This document shows positions 1 to 10,852 of a stretch of DNA of 27,524 bases, piece by piece. Every line of letters begins with the position of its first letter. Positions within the stretch are counted from its first letter, which is position 1. The DNA lies in assembly GCA_004000155.1 (NCBI GenBank), contig RCSS01000189.1, forward strand, positions 1-27,524. Reading direction: 5' to 3'. The position numbers and the translations under genes are program-made. This stretch comes from Tubulinosema ratisbonensis. Lineage: Eukaryota > Microsporidia > Tubulinosematidae. Below the pieces are notes generated by a model that was not told where the DNA came from, did no database searches, and worked only from the letters and a program-made list of their open reading frames with translations.

Positions 1-1221
1 AACAAGATAAACTCGTAAATACCATATGCGGATAAAACATTAAAACCTTCGAAATATTAGGTATTGTCTTCTCTATACAGCTACACAGCTAATTTTTCCA
101 TCTTTGGGTTTCTTAAACTTTAGATTGAAAGGCTTTCTAAGTTTATTTTTTCTATCATAAATATTACAACAAACTTTCTTCATGCACAATCAAAGTTCCT
201 ACAAACATAAATTCAAGTTCAACACATTAAAGTGTACGAATGATAGGTTATTTATGCAATATTATAAACTTTAAAAATAATGAGCTGATAAATTACAAGA
301 TACACAAAAATATAAGGTTTTCAAAATAAATTGTTAAAACAATTGTATTTTTTTTCTTAAAGTTGAAATGAAATCTAAAATCAAAACATACTTGAAATTC
401 AGCTTACTACTATTGGTATACACCTTACTTCTAAAAGAGATACGTATTTTTCAATATTTGTTGTTCGCTGAATCTCTTAAAAAATAATAAGCTAAAATTT
501 TTTAAAAGGGGTTTATAAGTTTTTTCTTAAATTTTTTCATTGAAATTTTTATCTTTTACTACTTCAGTAAGCCAAAATTCTTAATCGCTGAATTGTTGTT
601 TATAAAATTTCGTTTAACCGAGTAAGAAAGTTTTTCAAATTATAATTATTTGTATTAAATTCCAACTCTCATAAAACCTTTTCTTCAATCGTTAGAGATA
701 TAGGTTTAGATGAGAAGAGTTTGATAAAATCAATTGATATGAGAAATTAAATAAATTTGCGTGTTAATCAAAATTTTTTAAAATTCAAGTTTTTATTTAT
801 TTTTCTGTTTAAATATTTACAAAGCTGTGGTATTTTCGCGCGCTTAAAAAATTTAAAAATACTTCTCATTAATCGATTAAGAAAATGATAATAAAAAATA
901 GCATGCAAAATTTAATATTGTTTATAAAATTACTATAATAAAAATTGTCTTCAAGTCATTTTAAATGTTACAGTATTTTAAACAATTTTTAAAGAGTTAG
1001 ATTTGTATTTTAATGTACTAAACTTAATAATTAATTTTTATTTATTAATTTAATTTGTTTTACCATTAATTTAAATAAAAACAAAGGCATTTTATTCAAG
1101 AATGCTTTAATTTATTTTTAATTTTACATTCTTTTTAAAATAAAAACAGAGAATTTTTTCTTTAAAACTTAACCATATTTAAAATTAATAATTCATTTAA
1201 AAATAAAAAAAATAACCCTTC
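1..1221. other. AT-rich gene-free stretch
   Basis: No coding region, RNA gene or transposon is recognisable on either strand here. The only local signal is a 12-base match, CCATCTTTGGGT at 98-109, to the terminal repeat of the Merlin element at 9173. Bases around it do not align, so it may be a remnant or a coincidence. The last 20 bases form the leader of the gene that starts at 1222. Confidence 0.6.
1213..1218 (+). promoter_or_regulatory. TAACCC start-proximal motif
   Basis: TAACCC ends three bases before the ATG at 1222, inside a leader otherwise made almost wholly of A and T. CC or CCC just upstream of the start codon is a known microsporidian gene signal. Its position supports the first ATG rather than the internal ATG pair at 1267-1272. 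Confidence 0.5.
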
Positions 1222-1890
1222 ATGTTATTTGATTTTATTTTTTCTTCAAGTTTTATTAGAATTTTAATGATGTCTCAACAAGTAAATTCCTCTCCACAAT
1301 ACACAAGTACCAGTTATAAACAAGGGTTTTCTGTTGGTAATAAACCAAACAAGGCGTCACATAGCACTTTGATGGTTGAAATAGAAAATTTTTTAAAAGA
1401 ATATAAAATAATATTTAGCAAACTTACAGATAAAAAAGAATTCGAAGAGTTTAAAATAGATTTAGTCAACAGAATGACATCAAATGGTAAATACAAAGAA
1501 TTCTCTAATTTGGGAATTCAATTGGCAGAAAAAACTAAAGAAATAGCAGAACATTTTCAAAATAAAATAGTTGAATACGAAAAGATTTTCGATACTGCTA
1601 AACTATTGGATGTTACCAGTCAAGAAGATTGCTTTAAAATATTAAAAGGTATTTTTAACTTAGTTGAAGTACCTATAAGAGTTAATTATGCTTTAGAAAA
1701 ACTACGAAATAAACTAAGTAGTTCTTTAATAAAAAAACTTAAAATGCTCCAAAACCAGGATTTTAGAAAAGAATTGCATGATACTTTATGTTCAGGGTTA
1801 AATTATTTTATACTAAATATGGAAATGTTTCTCTTTTATTTGCAAAAGTATCAAAATATTAAAGGAAGTTTACAATCTTTAAAAGAATAA
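1222..1890 (+). CDS. hypothetical small helical protein, possible N-terminal leader
   Basis: I do not recognise this 222-residue protein and assign no function. Residues 1-16 are hydrophobic (MLFDFIFSSSFIRILM) and could be a signal peptide or anchor, though no clear cleavage site follows. Residues 18-50 are polar and rich in Ser, Asn and Thr. From about residue 50 to the end the composition is Lys/Glu/Leu/Phe-rich and looks mostly alpha-helical. The start at 1222 is preferred because TAACCC lies three bases upstream; Met16 or Met17 would give a cytosolic form without the leader. The stop codon at 1888-1890 is overlapped by AATAAA (1886-1891), a possible polyadenylation signal. Codon use is AT-biased like the other genes here. 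The frame is open far longer than chance allows in DNA of this composition, so a real gene is likely. Confidence 0.65.
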   Translation: MLFDFIFSSSFIRILMMSQQVNSSPQYTSTSYKQGFSVGNKPNKASHSTLMVEIENFLKEYKIIFSKLTDKKEFEEFKIDLVNRMTSNGKYKEFSNLGIQLAEKTKEIAEHFQNKIVEYEKIFDTAKLLDVTSQEDCFKILKGIFNLVEVPIRVNYALEKLRNKLSSSLIKKLKMLQNQDFRKELHDTLCSGLNYFILNMEMFLFYLQKYQNIKGSLQSLKE

Positions 1891-4800
1891 AAAGTTATTT
1901 AAATGTTAGTATATAAATTAATATATTTTCAATTTTTACAAATTTTTTAAAAACGAGTAAAACAAAATTTTAAACTTTTGATTAATTTTTTTGTTAACAA
2001 TATTTTAACTTAAATAAATCTCTTTATTAATATTTATTCTTTATTAGGGTAATTTGTAGAAAGATACGTATATAAAAATTATTAAAATATTTGATAAAAA
2101 ATATAAGTATAAATAAAACAAATTTTAGAACATTATTATATAAATTCAAAAAATGCTAAATAGTTCTTCTAATATCAGTTCAGTCCCCAAAATCTTTAGT
2201 TGAAGAAGATAAAAACATATGTAATAAACAGTTTGATTTTAAATATATATCTTAATAAAGTTTAGTTAAAGATGATTTTTGAAATATAAATTAATATCAA
2301 TAAAAATTTCTGTCTTGTGGCTTACAAAATATACCTTACGAGTAATGTATAGAGCTTTAAACACGAAATAATATTTGTTCAATTCAATCCATTTATTTCA
2401 AAGAAACCATCAGAAGGCCTAAAATCCTATAAAGTTGTTCATATAAACTCCATCTAAACTTACAAAGCCATTTATATTATTAATTATTGAATGTTTTAAA
2501 TGCATATTTTTGGCTATGCTTAAGCAAAAATAATTATCATTATTAAGAAAAAAATTTTGAATGATCTTATTTTATACCGAATGAGGAATACCTTACATTG
2601 TACTATATTTAATTTTTTAAGAAAAAGTTTACGGGTGTTGATATTATCAATAACCTTTAAATCCAGAATGTATCTGTTCTTGTTTCAGCTAGACAGATGA
2701 TCAATTTTATTGCACCTCTCGTTTAAAACATTTTAATCCATTTCACGGATTTTCTAGGGATCATTTCTAATTTTTGGATGTGCAGAAAGGAATAATTCTA
2801 TAAAATTTGTAGTTTTTTAGCAATTAGTATGGCGTTATAGTTGTATCCAAACTACGTGTTGGTTTTTTGTAATTACTTTACGAAAGCAAAAGGTAAAACA
2901 CTGGTATATAATAGCAAATGGCAAAGGCAGAAATTTAAAGAGAATTTTCAGAATTATCTTTAGCACATATAAGTACAGTGGTTTTATTTTATTTGGTGTT
3001 TTTCTGAAGATGTGTTTGCCATTTCAGGTTGTGCAAATTTAAATTTCTGGCATCATTTTTATTTTTTCAAGAAATTAAAAGCTTAATTATACCTGTTAAA
3101 TTTTTATTGTTTTAATCTACTTTAACATGTATTGATCATTTTTTTTGTTTTATTTACTAAAATGTTTACATTAAATAAATTAATAAAGAATAAATTTTTT
3201 ATAGATAAAATAAAAGGTAACCATCTTTCTAACAAGACATCACTATTTTTTTATCAAATTAAGTAAAAAAATATGCACAAAATTGACAAGATTTTTTTAA
3301 TTGTAAAAAATTTAGTATCTTAAGTAAATAAAGGAACTTAATTACTAATTTTGTATATGAAATATTTGCTATCTTTATTAATTATAAAAAAGAAAGTAAG
3401 CCAATAATAGGCAAGTATAATACGAAAAGGAAACTAAAGCAAGCGATTTTATTAATATTATATATATCGGGTATTTATATTGTAATTAGTTCATATATTA
3501 AGGGTAATATCTATGAAAGAATAGGTGTTAAAAGTTATATTTAAACAAAAGAATTTAAATCATATAATTTTTACGATTGAAAATGTATTAAACCTAATGA
3601 CATATATATAGTTTATGCACGTCTTCTACCAAAACACATTAAAAAAACTCTATTTGAATCTTAAAATATACTTTAATATTAAACTCAAAACCATACTAAA
3701 TATTATCTTAGTTTCAATCAATTAAAGTAACTAAAAGATATTGTCGTAGTAAGCAAAACTTATGATAATAATTGGTTTATCTTAATATTTTAGAACCCGA
3801 AAACTAAACTTATAACACTGATCAATTATAAATATTAGAAGAAAATTAATTAAAATCTTATGTAAAGAAGAAAAAAAATATATTTGATTGTGACAAATTT
3901 AATATGATTCTTTTGGTATATAATACATATTAAAGTATTTCTTTCAAATCAATTTTATATACACAAATAAATGCAACGAAGAAGTTTATTTTGACTTAAT
4001 TTGTTTAGATTTACCTTTTAGTAAAAACAAAATTTAGAATAAAATTTACAAATATTTCAAAAAATTAAATAAATTAAAATATTGAGTTGAATATATTCTG
4101 AACAATTTTTAAATGTATAAATTTATACTTGATTACGATGTATTTTTAGTTGTGCTATATTATAATAAATTTTTGATCTTTTAAAGACTCATTGATAATC
4201 GCGATTCACACCTCAAACCATATTAAAGAATATCAAATTATAAAATAATAAATAGCAAAAATTAATAACTTGTTAATTTATATTAACCTGAGAATTTTAG
4301 GATCTTTTAAAGATCAACCTTTCGATTAAGTAAGAACACCTTTTTTAATGATAAATAAATACGGGAATTTATTGCAAAAATAAAAAAAATAAATAAAAGT
4401 TATAAATCGATATTTCTTTTGAAAAACATTTCTAATCCGAGGGGTTAACTATTTGATGTTGACTATGAAAATAAAATCAAAGAACGTAAAAATGTACGAT
4501 TCAAAGATAAATACTTTAAAAATACATTTATCTTGAAAAACTAATTAATAATGTTAAAAAAATGATTTATTTACTAACAAATATGACCTATTAGATAGTC
4601 AAAAGATTTGTTATAGTTATGGTTAAAAGCGTTGCCCTTCATTGACCTTTTATTGGCTTTTTTAAATGAATATATAAAATGTGTAATACCCATAATTTAT
4701 TTAAATCTACCTTAAATACTTTTAAAGGAGAAATTTAGACCTATCAAAATTCCATCTCCTTTTTCTTAATATGAAAATGTTCATCACCCCATATTCAACT

Positions 4801-7253
4801 GTTATAATTCAATATAATTGGAACAAAGAAACAAAAAATTTTATTCTATTGATATTGATACAAACAAACTGTCTAAATTATTACACAAAAACTAGGTTTT
4901 TGAAAAACTAATATAGTTACTCAAACCTAAGATACTAGTTCACCACCATACTACCCAACAAACATTAAATACATATCAAAAAATACCATTTTTAAAAACT
5001 TTGATCATTAATGCAATATAATTTAATGGAGTTTTAAATTTGTAAAAAGTAGAGAAAAAAGTCTAAAACGTAATTAAAGAAGTACATTTATCTAAAATAT
5101 GATATTTTTAAAAATCGAAATAACTATATAACAACTTAAGACCTAAACAAAAGATATTTGTAATATCAGAAATATCTAGTATATAATCATAGAAATTAAG
5201 CTAAAGACTGGAAAACTGACAATAAAATAAAATTTAACTTATTTAGAATAATATAAAGTCTTTATGTCTTTAAAAAAATCTTTTATCTGTAAAAGACATA
5301 CTCATTTCATTAGAAAATATATATTTTAGTATGAAACAGATGAAAGAATTTTTATCGTATGAACAAAAATACAGGGTATGTAGTATTCTAAGAAAAATAA
5401 TCAAAANTTTTTTCTAAACAATTTACAGTATACTTTGGTATTTATAAAAAGCTGGTATATACATTTTAATAAAAATTATCAACATTTTTTACAAAATACT
5501 TTTTGAAAGAATAAAATTTTCCAGAAAATATCAACATTTTCTAAAAAAGATTTTTTTTAAAAAACTTCCTAAAAACAAATAAAAAGTAGATACAAGTGGA
5601 CTATTATAAAAAACCTCATAGAATAGCTGGCAATAAAAATGTACGCCGCTTTATTGAGTTAAAAAAAAATTGTGTTAGTAGCAAATACCGCATTTATCTT
5701 TTTGAGTGTATAAAACGAAAATAGTTTATCTGTATATATGGGAAACTCGATTAATATAAGTAAAAAAATTGTATTAAACAGTTTGTATATGAAAGAAATT
5801 CATGAAGCTGATAACCAACTTTATAAAAAGATATAATTGAATTAAAAAGACAAAAAAGGTGATAATTTTTCTATTTTGTTAACCCCCCTTTTTCTCATTA
5901 AAACAAAATTACAGCGGAAGGATTGATATTATGAATGATTTAAAATACATTAATTTAATTGATCTTTATCACACTTTAATAATTTAAAAAAAGAATGAAA
6001 CAAATAAATTAAAATTTATATTTAAAAAAATCGTCTACAGACATTAATTTAAAAGCAAATTTTTATAAGATTAGAAGAACCTGAAAGGCAGCAATCTACT
6101 TTTTTAAAATGTTCTCCAAGGAACACATTTTGAAAAGATTTAAAAAAATTATCAAAGGGCAAATATTGGGGATTTAACATATAGGCAGACACAAACACAA
6201 TAAACCTTGAGATACGTTAAAAAAATTAATGTGAAAATATTTTTGAGTGAAATTATTATTTTATGTATTTCAAATTAAAACGTTTGATTAGTAATTTTTC
6301 TGATTAGATATTTTTCAGAGGAATGTTCATATTTTCTCTAGAAATTTATAGTATTTCCTGGAAACTTTACCATTATAACACTTTCAATCATTGATCGAAA
6401 TGTTTAGTTTAGATACGATTAATGTGATCAATATAAAAGTATTTAAAAAACAATTTTAAATAAATGATGTTCTTCAATAAAAAAAACTTTACGAATAAAA
6501 ATAAAAAGATACAGTTGGTATACCTTCAATACCTGACTGCTGACGTGGTACGCATAGACTACCACAGTATTAAAAAATGTTTTGTGAAAAAATTAATTTG
6601 TTTTGAAACTTGTTTTATTTTAATAAATTTGTAGATATTTTCTGACCAAAATATACGTAGCCTTTAAAAAGTGGTATTTTTTGATTATATCTTTACTTTT
6701 TAATTAATTTTTTATTAAAATTTGTAAATCAATAATGTATTCAATAAATTTAAACAGCCAATACTCAAGTTACCTTTCGTAAATAAATCGAATGAATTTC
6801 GACTTATACATAACGAAAAAATCTTTTTGATTTCGAGTAACATTTAAATAACCTTTTCTGAATTACATTATTAATTTATAAAATAATAATAGCTCAATAA
6901 TTTATAAACCATCTTATTGTAGTTTTAGACAATTTTTTTTTATTTTATTAATAGATGTAAAATTATCCATTGATATTCTTGAAAATAAGAAAGTATTTAA
7001 ATTTTTGCTAAATAAAATAAAGGGTTTACTTAAGTTATGCAAAATATATAAAAAATATAACTTTACAATAAAAGTATCAATTTATAAATGATTTTTGTGC
7101 AATATTCTTCTTACTTTAAATTAGTTTAAACCCTTTTATATATAATTTTTAATGTAAATATTCATAAAAATTTAAATTGTTATTAATTTAAAGTCTAATA
7201 ACTAAAATGAAATATTGACTTTATTTGAATTATTTATATTGATAAAAAATTTT
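1891..7253. other. 5.3-kb AT-rich stretch without a supported gene
   Basis: Read on both strands, this region holds only short frames broken by stops. Patches with slightly more G+C (about 2390-2900, 4617-4770 and 6060-6560) may be very old element or gene fossils, but no motif could be named. Small structures seen are AAAGGAGA at about 4725 pairing with TCTCCTTT about 30 bases on, GTGGTA/TACCAC with a 9-base loop near 6546, and a run of six C at 5883-5888. One ambiguous base (n) is at 5407. No tRNA cloverleaf was found by eye. Confidence 0.55.
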
Positions 7254-8462
7254 TTATTTAACTTTAGGTTTCAGTTCATTGTGATATTCTTCTAACGTAT
7301 AAAAAGATTTTTTATGGTTGTTTAGAAAGTTAAAATTAATTCCATATACCTTACAAAAAGAATATTGTGTCAAAAACATAAAATAATCATTGTATATAAA
7401 AAGATTAAAATCTTTTATAGCATCAATATATAATAAAATTAACGCACGACCTGTAAGCTCAATACTTTCAAGAATTTTTAAAACATATCGGGGTAAAAAT
7501 TTAACTCTTTTCAAATCAACTTCTTTTTGAAACAAAAACATCAAAATAGATTCTACTTTAAAGATAATAAATGTAACAAAAAAATGTATAATTTGAAATC
7601 TGGTAAAAACTTCCATTTTAGCTATGCTCATTCTAAAATACAGCATCTCTGGAAACAGAAGCAAGGTGTTTCTCGATTTTGGTGAGGTAAAAATGCTTTC
7701 AAACAAGATATAATGTAATTTCAGATTCGTAAATCTGTTATAACATATTTTAGGGGTAAAATCTTTTACCCTAAATTTTTTTAAATAATCTGTACCATTA
7801 TAAAACACAGTTTTTTTGTTTTGTTCAAAGAAAGCTTTTAAATACTGGTTAAATATTTGATTTACAGATTCTAAATCATTTATTTCTAATTTTGTAATGT
7901 TTAAATATTTTTTATGCAATTCCACTCCTTGCAACAGTTCTTCGTTTAAATAAATCATACATTTTCTTAAGTTTTCAAATTTGTCTTTTTTAAAATAATC
8001 TTTTAAGTAGTTTCCTTTAACTGCTTTAGTCTCAAATCTATTAATATAAATTGCGGTATCAAAAAGAAAATTGTTCTGAAAGAAAACCCCTAGAAACATA
8101 AAAGTTTGAATTATCTTCTTAAGAGACATTGTTTTTAATTCTAAATGATAATCAAATCTTTGAAGTGTCTCAATTTCCAAATGCAAATGATAATTCATTT
8201 TAGCCTTTTCAAAATATCTTATCAACTCTTGATCAAAATTTATAAAATCAAATTTTGAATCGTAGAACTTCATTAAGTTTGTATGTATTTGATTATAATT
8301 TACAGTAAAGGTTTCTTTGTATTTTTCAAACCTGCTTGGTATGTGTGATTTTGATTTAAATTTCATGCCTGTTAATTCTGTACCTTTTTCTAAGGTTGTA
8401 ATTTTATGTGCGGAAGATTTGAACAGAGTAATAATAGTCAGAAATAAATAAAAAAATCTCAT
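7254..8462 (-). CDS. hypothetical secreted or membrane-associated protein, 402 aa
   Basis: I do not recognise a family. The protein begins MRFFYLFLTIITLFKSSA, a textbook signal peptide (Arg, long hydrophobic core, small residues), so it should enter the secretory pathway. The rest is rich in Phe, Leu, Ile, Lys and Tyr and looks helical. A hydrophobic stretch near residues 290-310 (FFVTFIIFKVESILMFLF) could be a membrane segment. A longer frame runs to 8468 but would start with GTG; the eukaryotic start is the ATG at 8460-8462, directly preceded by CCC, the start-proximal signal seen at other genes here. The stop codon is overlapped by AATAAA (7253-7258 on the minus strand), as in the gene ending at 1890. 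Composition matches neighbouring genes, with no sign of recent transfer. It could be a lineage-specific parasite surface or secreted protein; that is inference. Confidence 0.82.
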   Translation of the reverse strand: MRFFYLFLTIITLFKSSAHKITTLEKGTELTGMKFKSKSHIPSRFEKYKETFTVNYNQIHTNLMKFYDSKFDFINFDQELIRYFEKAKMNYHLHLEIETLQRFDYHLELKTMSLKKIIQTFMFLGVFFQNNFLFDTAIYINRFETKAVKGNYLKDYFKKDKFENLRKCMIYLNEELLQGVELHKKYLNITKLEINDLESVNQIFNQYLKAFFEQNKKTVFYNGTDYLKKFRVKDFTPKICYNRFTNLKLHYILFESIFTSPKSRNTLLLFPEMLYFRMSIAKMEVFTRFQIIHFFVTFIIFKVESILMFLFQKEVDLKRVKFLPRYVLKILESIELTGRALILLYIDAIKDFNLFIYNDYFMFLTQYSFCKVYGINFNFLNNHKKSFYTLEEYHNELKPKVK

Positions 8463-8465
8463 GGG
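8463..8465 (-). promoter_or_regulatory. CCC immediately before the start codon
   Basis: On the minus strand the sequence reads GTGCCCATGAG. The CCC abuts the ATG at 8462 and marks it, rather than the in-frame GTG at 8468, as the start. Confidence 0.5.
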
Positions 8466-9164
8466 CACATTTTTTATTTGATAAGAAATGCAAATTACTT
8501 ATTATGATAAAATAATTTTTATCAACTAATTTTTACAAAAATAATATTTTTTATCTTTTTATATTAAAAAACTAAAATATCCTTAGAAATAAAATCTTCA
8601 GTGGGTAAAAAAATGTTAATTAAAAAAAAATAGTCTAAAATACAAATTTAATTTTTAATAATGTTTCATATTTAAATCTAATTTATATTTTATTATTTCT
8701 AAAAATACTTTAATTTTTTGTTGTTTAGGATAGAAATTCATACGAAGATCTTTTGTTAATTCTTCTTAATAAATAATACTCTCATTTTTGATATAAAATC
8801 TTGATAAAACTTTTAATTTAATTGTTATCATAAAAATTAAGTAAAATATTTTATATTCAAAGGAAATAGTTTTTATTTTTAAGATAATGATATGGATTCT
8901 TTCACTTAAGATATAAAATATACTTTATTAAAAATACAAAAGAGCCTTAATTACATTGGGTTGAAATAAATAATTTTAACATTAGCAAAAATACACAAAC
9001 CCTCTTTCTTCAATTAATAGAATATCTTTATAGTATATTAAAAAAACATTTTAATAATATTTTTTTAGCTAAAACACTAATTAACTTATAAATAAATAAA
9101 AAAATTTAAGGTAAAAGAAATATTTTTTATAATTATATTTAAAATAGTAAGCTTTTAATTATTT
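8466..9164. other. AT-rich spacer, upstream of minus-strand gene
   Basis: Nothing coding is visible. The first 100 bases must hold the promoter of the gene at 7254-8462, but no box other than the CCC at its ATG stands out. The stretch ends at the target-site duplication of the Merlin element. Confidence 0.5.
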
Positions 9165-9172
9165 TAAATCCT
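9165..9172. repeat. left copy of 8-bp target-site duplication
   Basis: TAAATCCT here and TAAATCGT at 10342-10349 differ at one base. They directly flank the outer ends of the inverted repeats. Eight to nine bases is the usual duplication for Merlin/IS1595-type elements, which supports these element boundaries. Confidence 0.7.
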
Positions 9173-9298
9173 GGGTAAACTCCCATCTTTGGGTGGGAAA
9201 ATTTGAAGGGAATATCGTCTTTTTGATTTAAATTCTTTATATGGTAATTAGAATTTTTTATTATTTTTAAATTTTGTATTGATCATATTTAAATAAAT
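9173..9298. repeat. left terminal inverted repeat of Merlin element
   Basis: This pairs with the reverse complement of about 10214-10341. The best conserved blocks are CCCATCTTT near the tip, GGGAAAATTTG, GTCTTTTTGAT, TTCTTTATATGGTAATTA and TTATTTTTAAATTTTGTATT. Differences are scattered substitutions and one or two single-base indels. Confidence 0.88.
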
Positions 9299-9359
9299 TA
9301 TAATCAATTTAATAAATCACAATGAAATAAAAAAAATCAAAGAAATAAGAATTTTTTAA

Positions 9360-10181
9360 ACTGAATTTTCTTATAAAAGAAGAACAGGTAGAGAATATTT
9401 TGATTTTGGAGTAGACAAAGAGGATTGTCTACATTGTGGAGGTAAGTTATTGTATAAAAAAATTAGATTTTTTAATTTTGATGGTAGATGTAATAAATGC
9501 TGCCGTAAAAAAAGGGAATATTCTTAAAAGCATCTTTGTCAAGAATGTAATTGAAATACTCAAGTTTTTGTTTTATTTTGCAGTTGATTTCAAACTTTAG
9601 GCTATTTTTGAACTTTGAGGGATAGACGAGAAGAAAATATATAAATTTGCAAAAAATATTCTAAAACCGATTCTACATTATGAGGCTCTAATATCTGTCC
9701 CAATTGGAGGTAATGAATCTATTGTACAAATAGATGAGATGACTTTAGGTTAGAGAAAATTTAACAGGGGAAGACTTTCTAATTAAAATATTGTATTTGT
9801 TGAGATTTGTATGTTCACCTAAAGATTTTTTATATAAATATCGAGTGGAAAAACAACAGAAGTTTTAAGAGCTAAAATAATAAAACATATTAAGCCAGGT
9901 AAGACAATTTTTTCTGATCGATGGTCTTCATATATTTCATTTTTTGAAAATAATGCTAGTATTATCATAGTTGCGTCAAATATTAAATTAACTCTATGAA
10001 CCCAATTTCCGGCACAAATACTCAAATGATGAAATCACTTTGGGCAGATTTTAAAAGATTTAAGAAAATAAAATTGTATTTAAACAATCAGAAACGATTT
10101 ATTACATTAATGAATTTTAAATGAGAAAAAGAATTGTTTTTGAAAACAAATCAAAGGCTGACCTGTTCAAACATAAAATAA
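9360..10181 (+). pseudogene. Merlin/IS1595-family transposase, multiply broken
   Basis: The product would have cut the element's inverted repeats and joined them to target DNA. The N-terminal part (9360-9526) reads through a zinc ribbon with CLHCGG and, after FDGRC, CNKCC. After several stops and shifts, another frame gives VQIDEMTLG, whose first catalytic Asp is at 9733-9735. In that frame SDRWSSY follows, with the second Asp at 9916-9918, 61 codons on. A +1 shift then gives GTNTQMMKSLW; IS1595 proteins normally have Glu in this NTxxExxW-like motif, but here the codon at 10032-10034 is Lys. In-frame stops include 9751-9753 and a TGA at 10122-10124, probably a lost Trp codon; coding resemblance ends at the TAA at 10179-10181. 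No intact start is visible, because a stop lies at 9357-9359. The element is inactive unless helped in trans. Confidence 0.88.
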
Positions 10182-10213
10182 ATTTGATATTAAATATAAT
10201 AAAACTTATAGTT

Positions 10214-10341
10214 TATTTAAATATTATTAATACAAAATTTAAAAATAATAAAAAATTTTTAATTACCATATAAAGAATTTCAGATCAAAAAGACACTTTT
10301 CCCTACAAATTTTCCCAAGCTCTAAAGATGGGATTCTATCC
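10214..10341. repeat. right terminal inverted repeat of Merlin element
   Basis: This is the inverted partner of 9173-9298. Its last bases are CTATCC, followed directly by the right target-site duplication. Confidence 0.88.
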
Positions 10342-10349
10342 TAAATCGT
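10342..10349. repeat. right copy of 8-bp target-site duplication
   Basis: TAAATCGT matches the left copy TAAATCCT (9165-9172) at seven of eight bases. Confidence 0.7.
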
Positions 10350-10825
10350 TTCTAATTAATTTTATATCTTAAAAAACAATAAATAAAAATAGACTTTGTA
10401 CCTTAATAAAGAAAAAATATTTATTTAAGTATTTCTTATATTTATAAATACAAAGTTAGTAAATAAAATATTTTTAAAACTACTAACATTTCTAAATATT
10501 AACATTATAAGAAAGCATAAAAAAATTTTAAATTTTTTGATTTGATTAATTAATTTTTAAGTTGATTTAATGGTTGAAATAAAATATGACTTTTTACTTA
10601 AATTAAAAAAATTAACTTTTTAATAAATGTCATATTAAACTATTTTTCTTACTTAAAATTTAATATTACTTTTAACTAAAAATTTGTCATCCAATAAATC
10701 GATTTTTAAATAAATTAATCAAAAGTCAATTTAAAAATTTAAAAATTCAGGTTTTGACACTAATAATGTCAAATTTAATTAGAATGTAATAAATCAATTT
10801 ACAATATTAATGATCAAATTAAAGG
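10350..10825. other. AT-rich spacer upstream of coiled-coil gene
   Basis: No coding region, repeat or RNA gene is recognised. The stretch ends in the core promoter elements of the gene at 10853. Confidence 0.5.
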
Positions 10826-10852
10826 TATATAAAGGTTGTAAAATTTGTAACC
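10826..10852 (+). promoter_or_regulatory. TATA-like box and TAACC motif of the coiled-coil gene
   Basis: TATATAAA at 10826-10833 lies about 20 bases before the ATG. AAATTT at 10841-10846 and TAACC at 10848-10852 follow, the latter abutting the start codon. CC, TATA-like and AAATTT elements close to the ATG are all reported microsporidian transcription signals. The short distance implies a 5' leader of very few bases. Confidence 0.5.

Larger units (their letters stand above)
9173..10341 (+). mobile_element. Merlin (IS1595/ISXO2-type) DNA transposon, complete ends, dead transposase
   Basis: A 1,169-base cut-and-paste transposon is bounded by inverted repeats of about 125 bases that start GGGTAAACTCCC on the left and GGATAGAATCCC on the right (reverse strand). 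An imperfect 8-bp duplication flanks it. Between the repeats lies a decayed transposase in + orientation with a zinc ribbon and a DDE/K-type catalytic core typical of IS1595 relatives. The inverted repeats agree at most positions, while the coding part carries several stops and frameshifts, so the copy is inactive. It sits between two genes and does not interrupt any recognisable frame. Confidence 0.88.

Noticed and set aside
2915..3055. AAATGGCAAA and GGCAGAAATTTAAA near 2919-2940 with inverted counterparts near 3014-3052
   Set aside because: The two pairs occur in crossing, not nested, order, so they do not form a simple inverted repeat or element end.
6540..6570. GTGGTA/TACCAC hairpin considered as part of a tRNA
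   Set aside because: No acceptor stem, D-arm or T-loop pattern could be found around it.
9819..10025. 68-codon minus-strand frame
   Set aside because: It is antisense to the Merlin transposase core, which is clearly readable on the plus strand.
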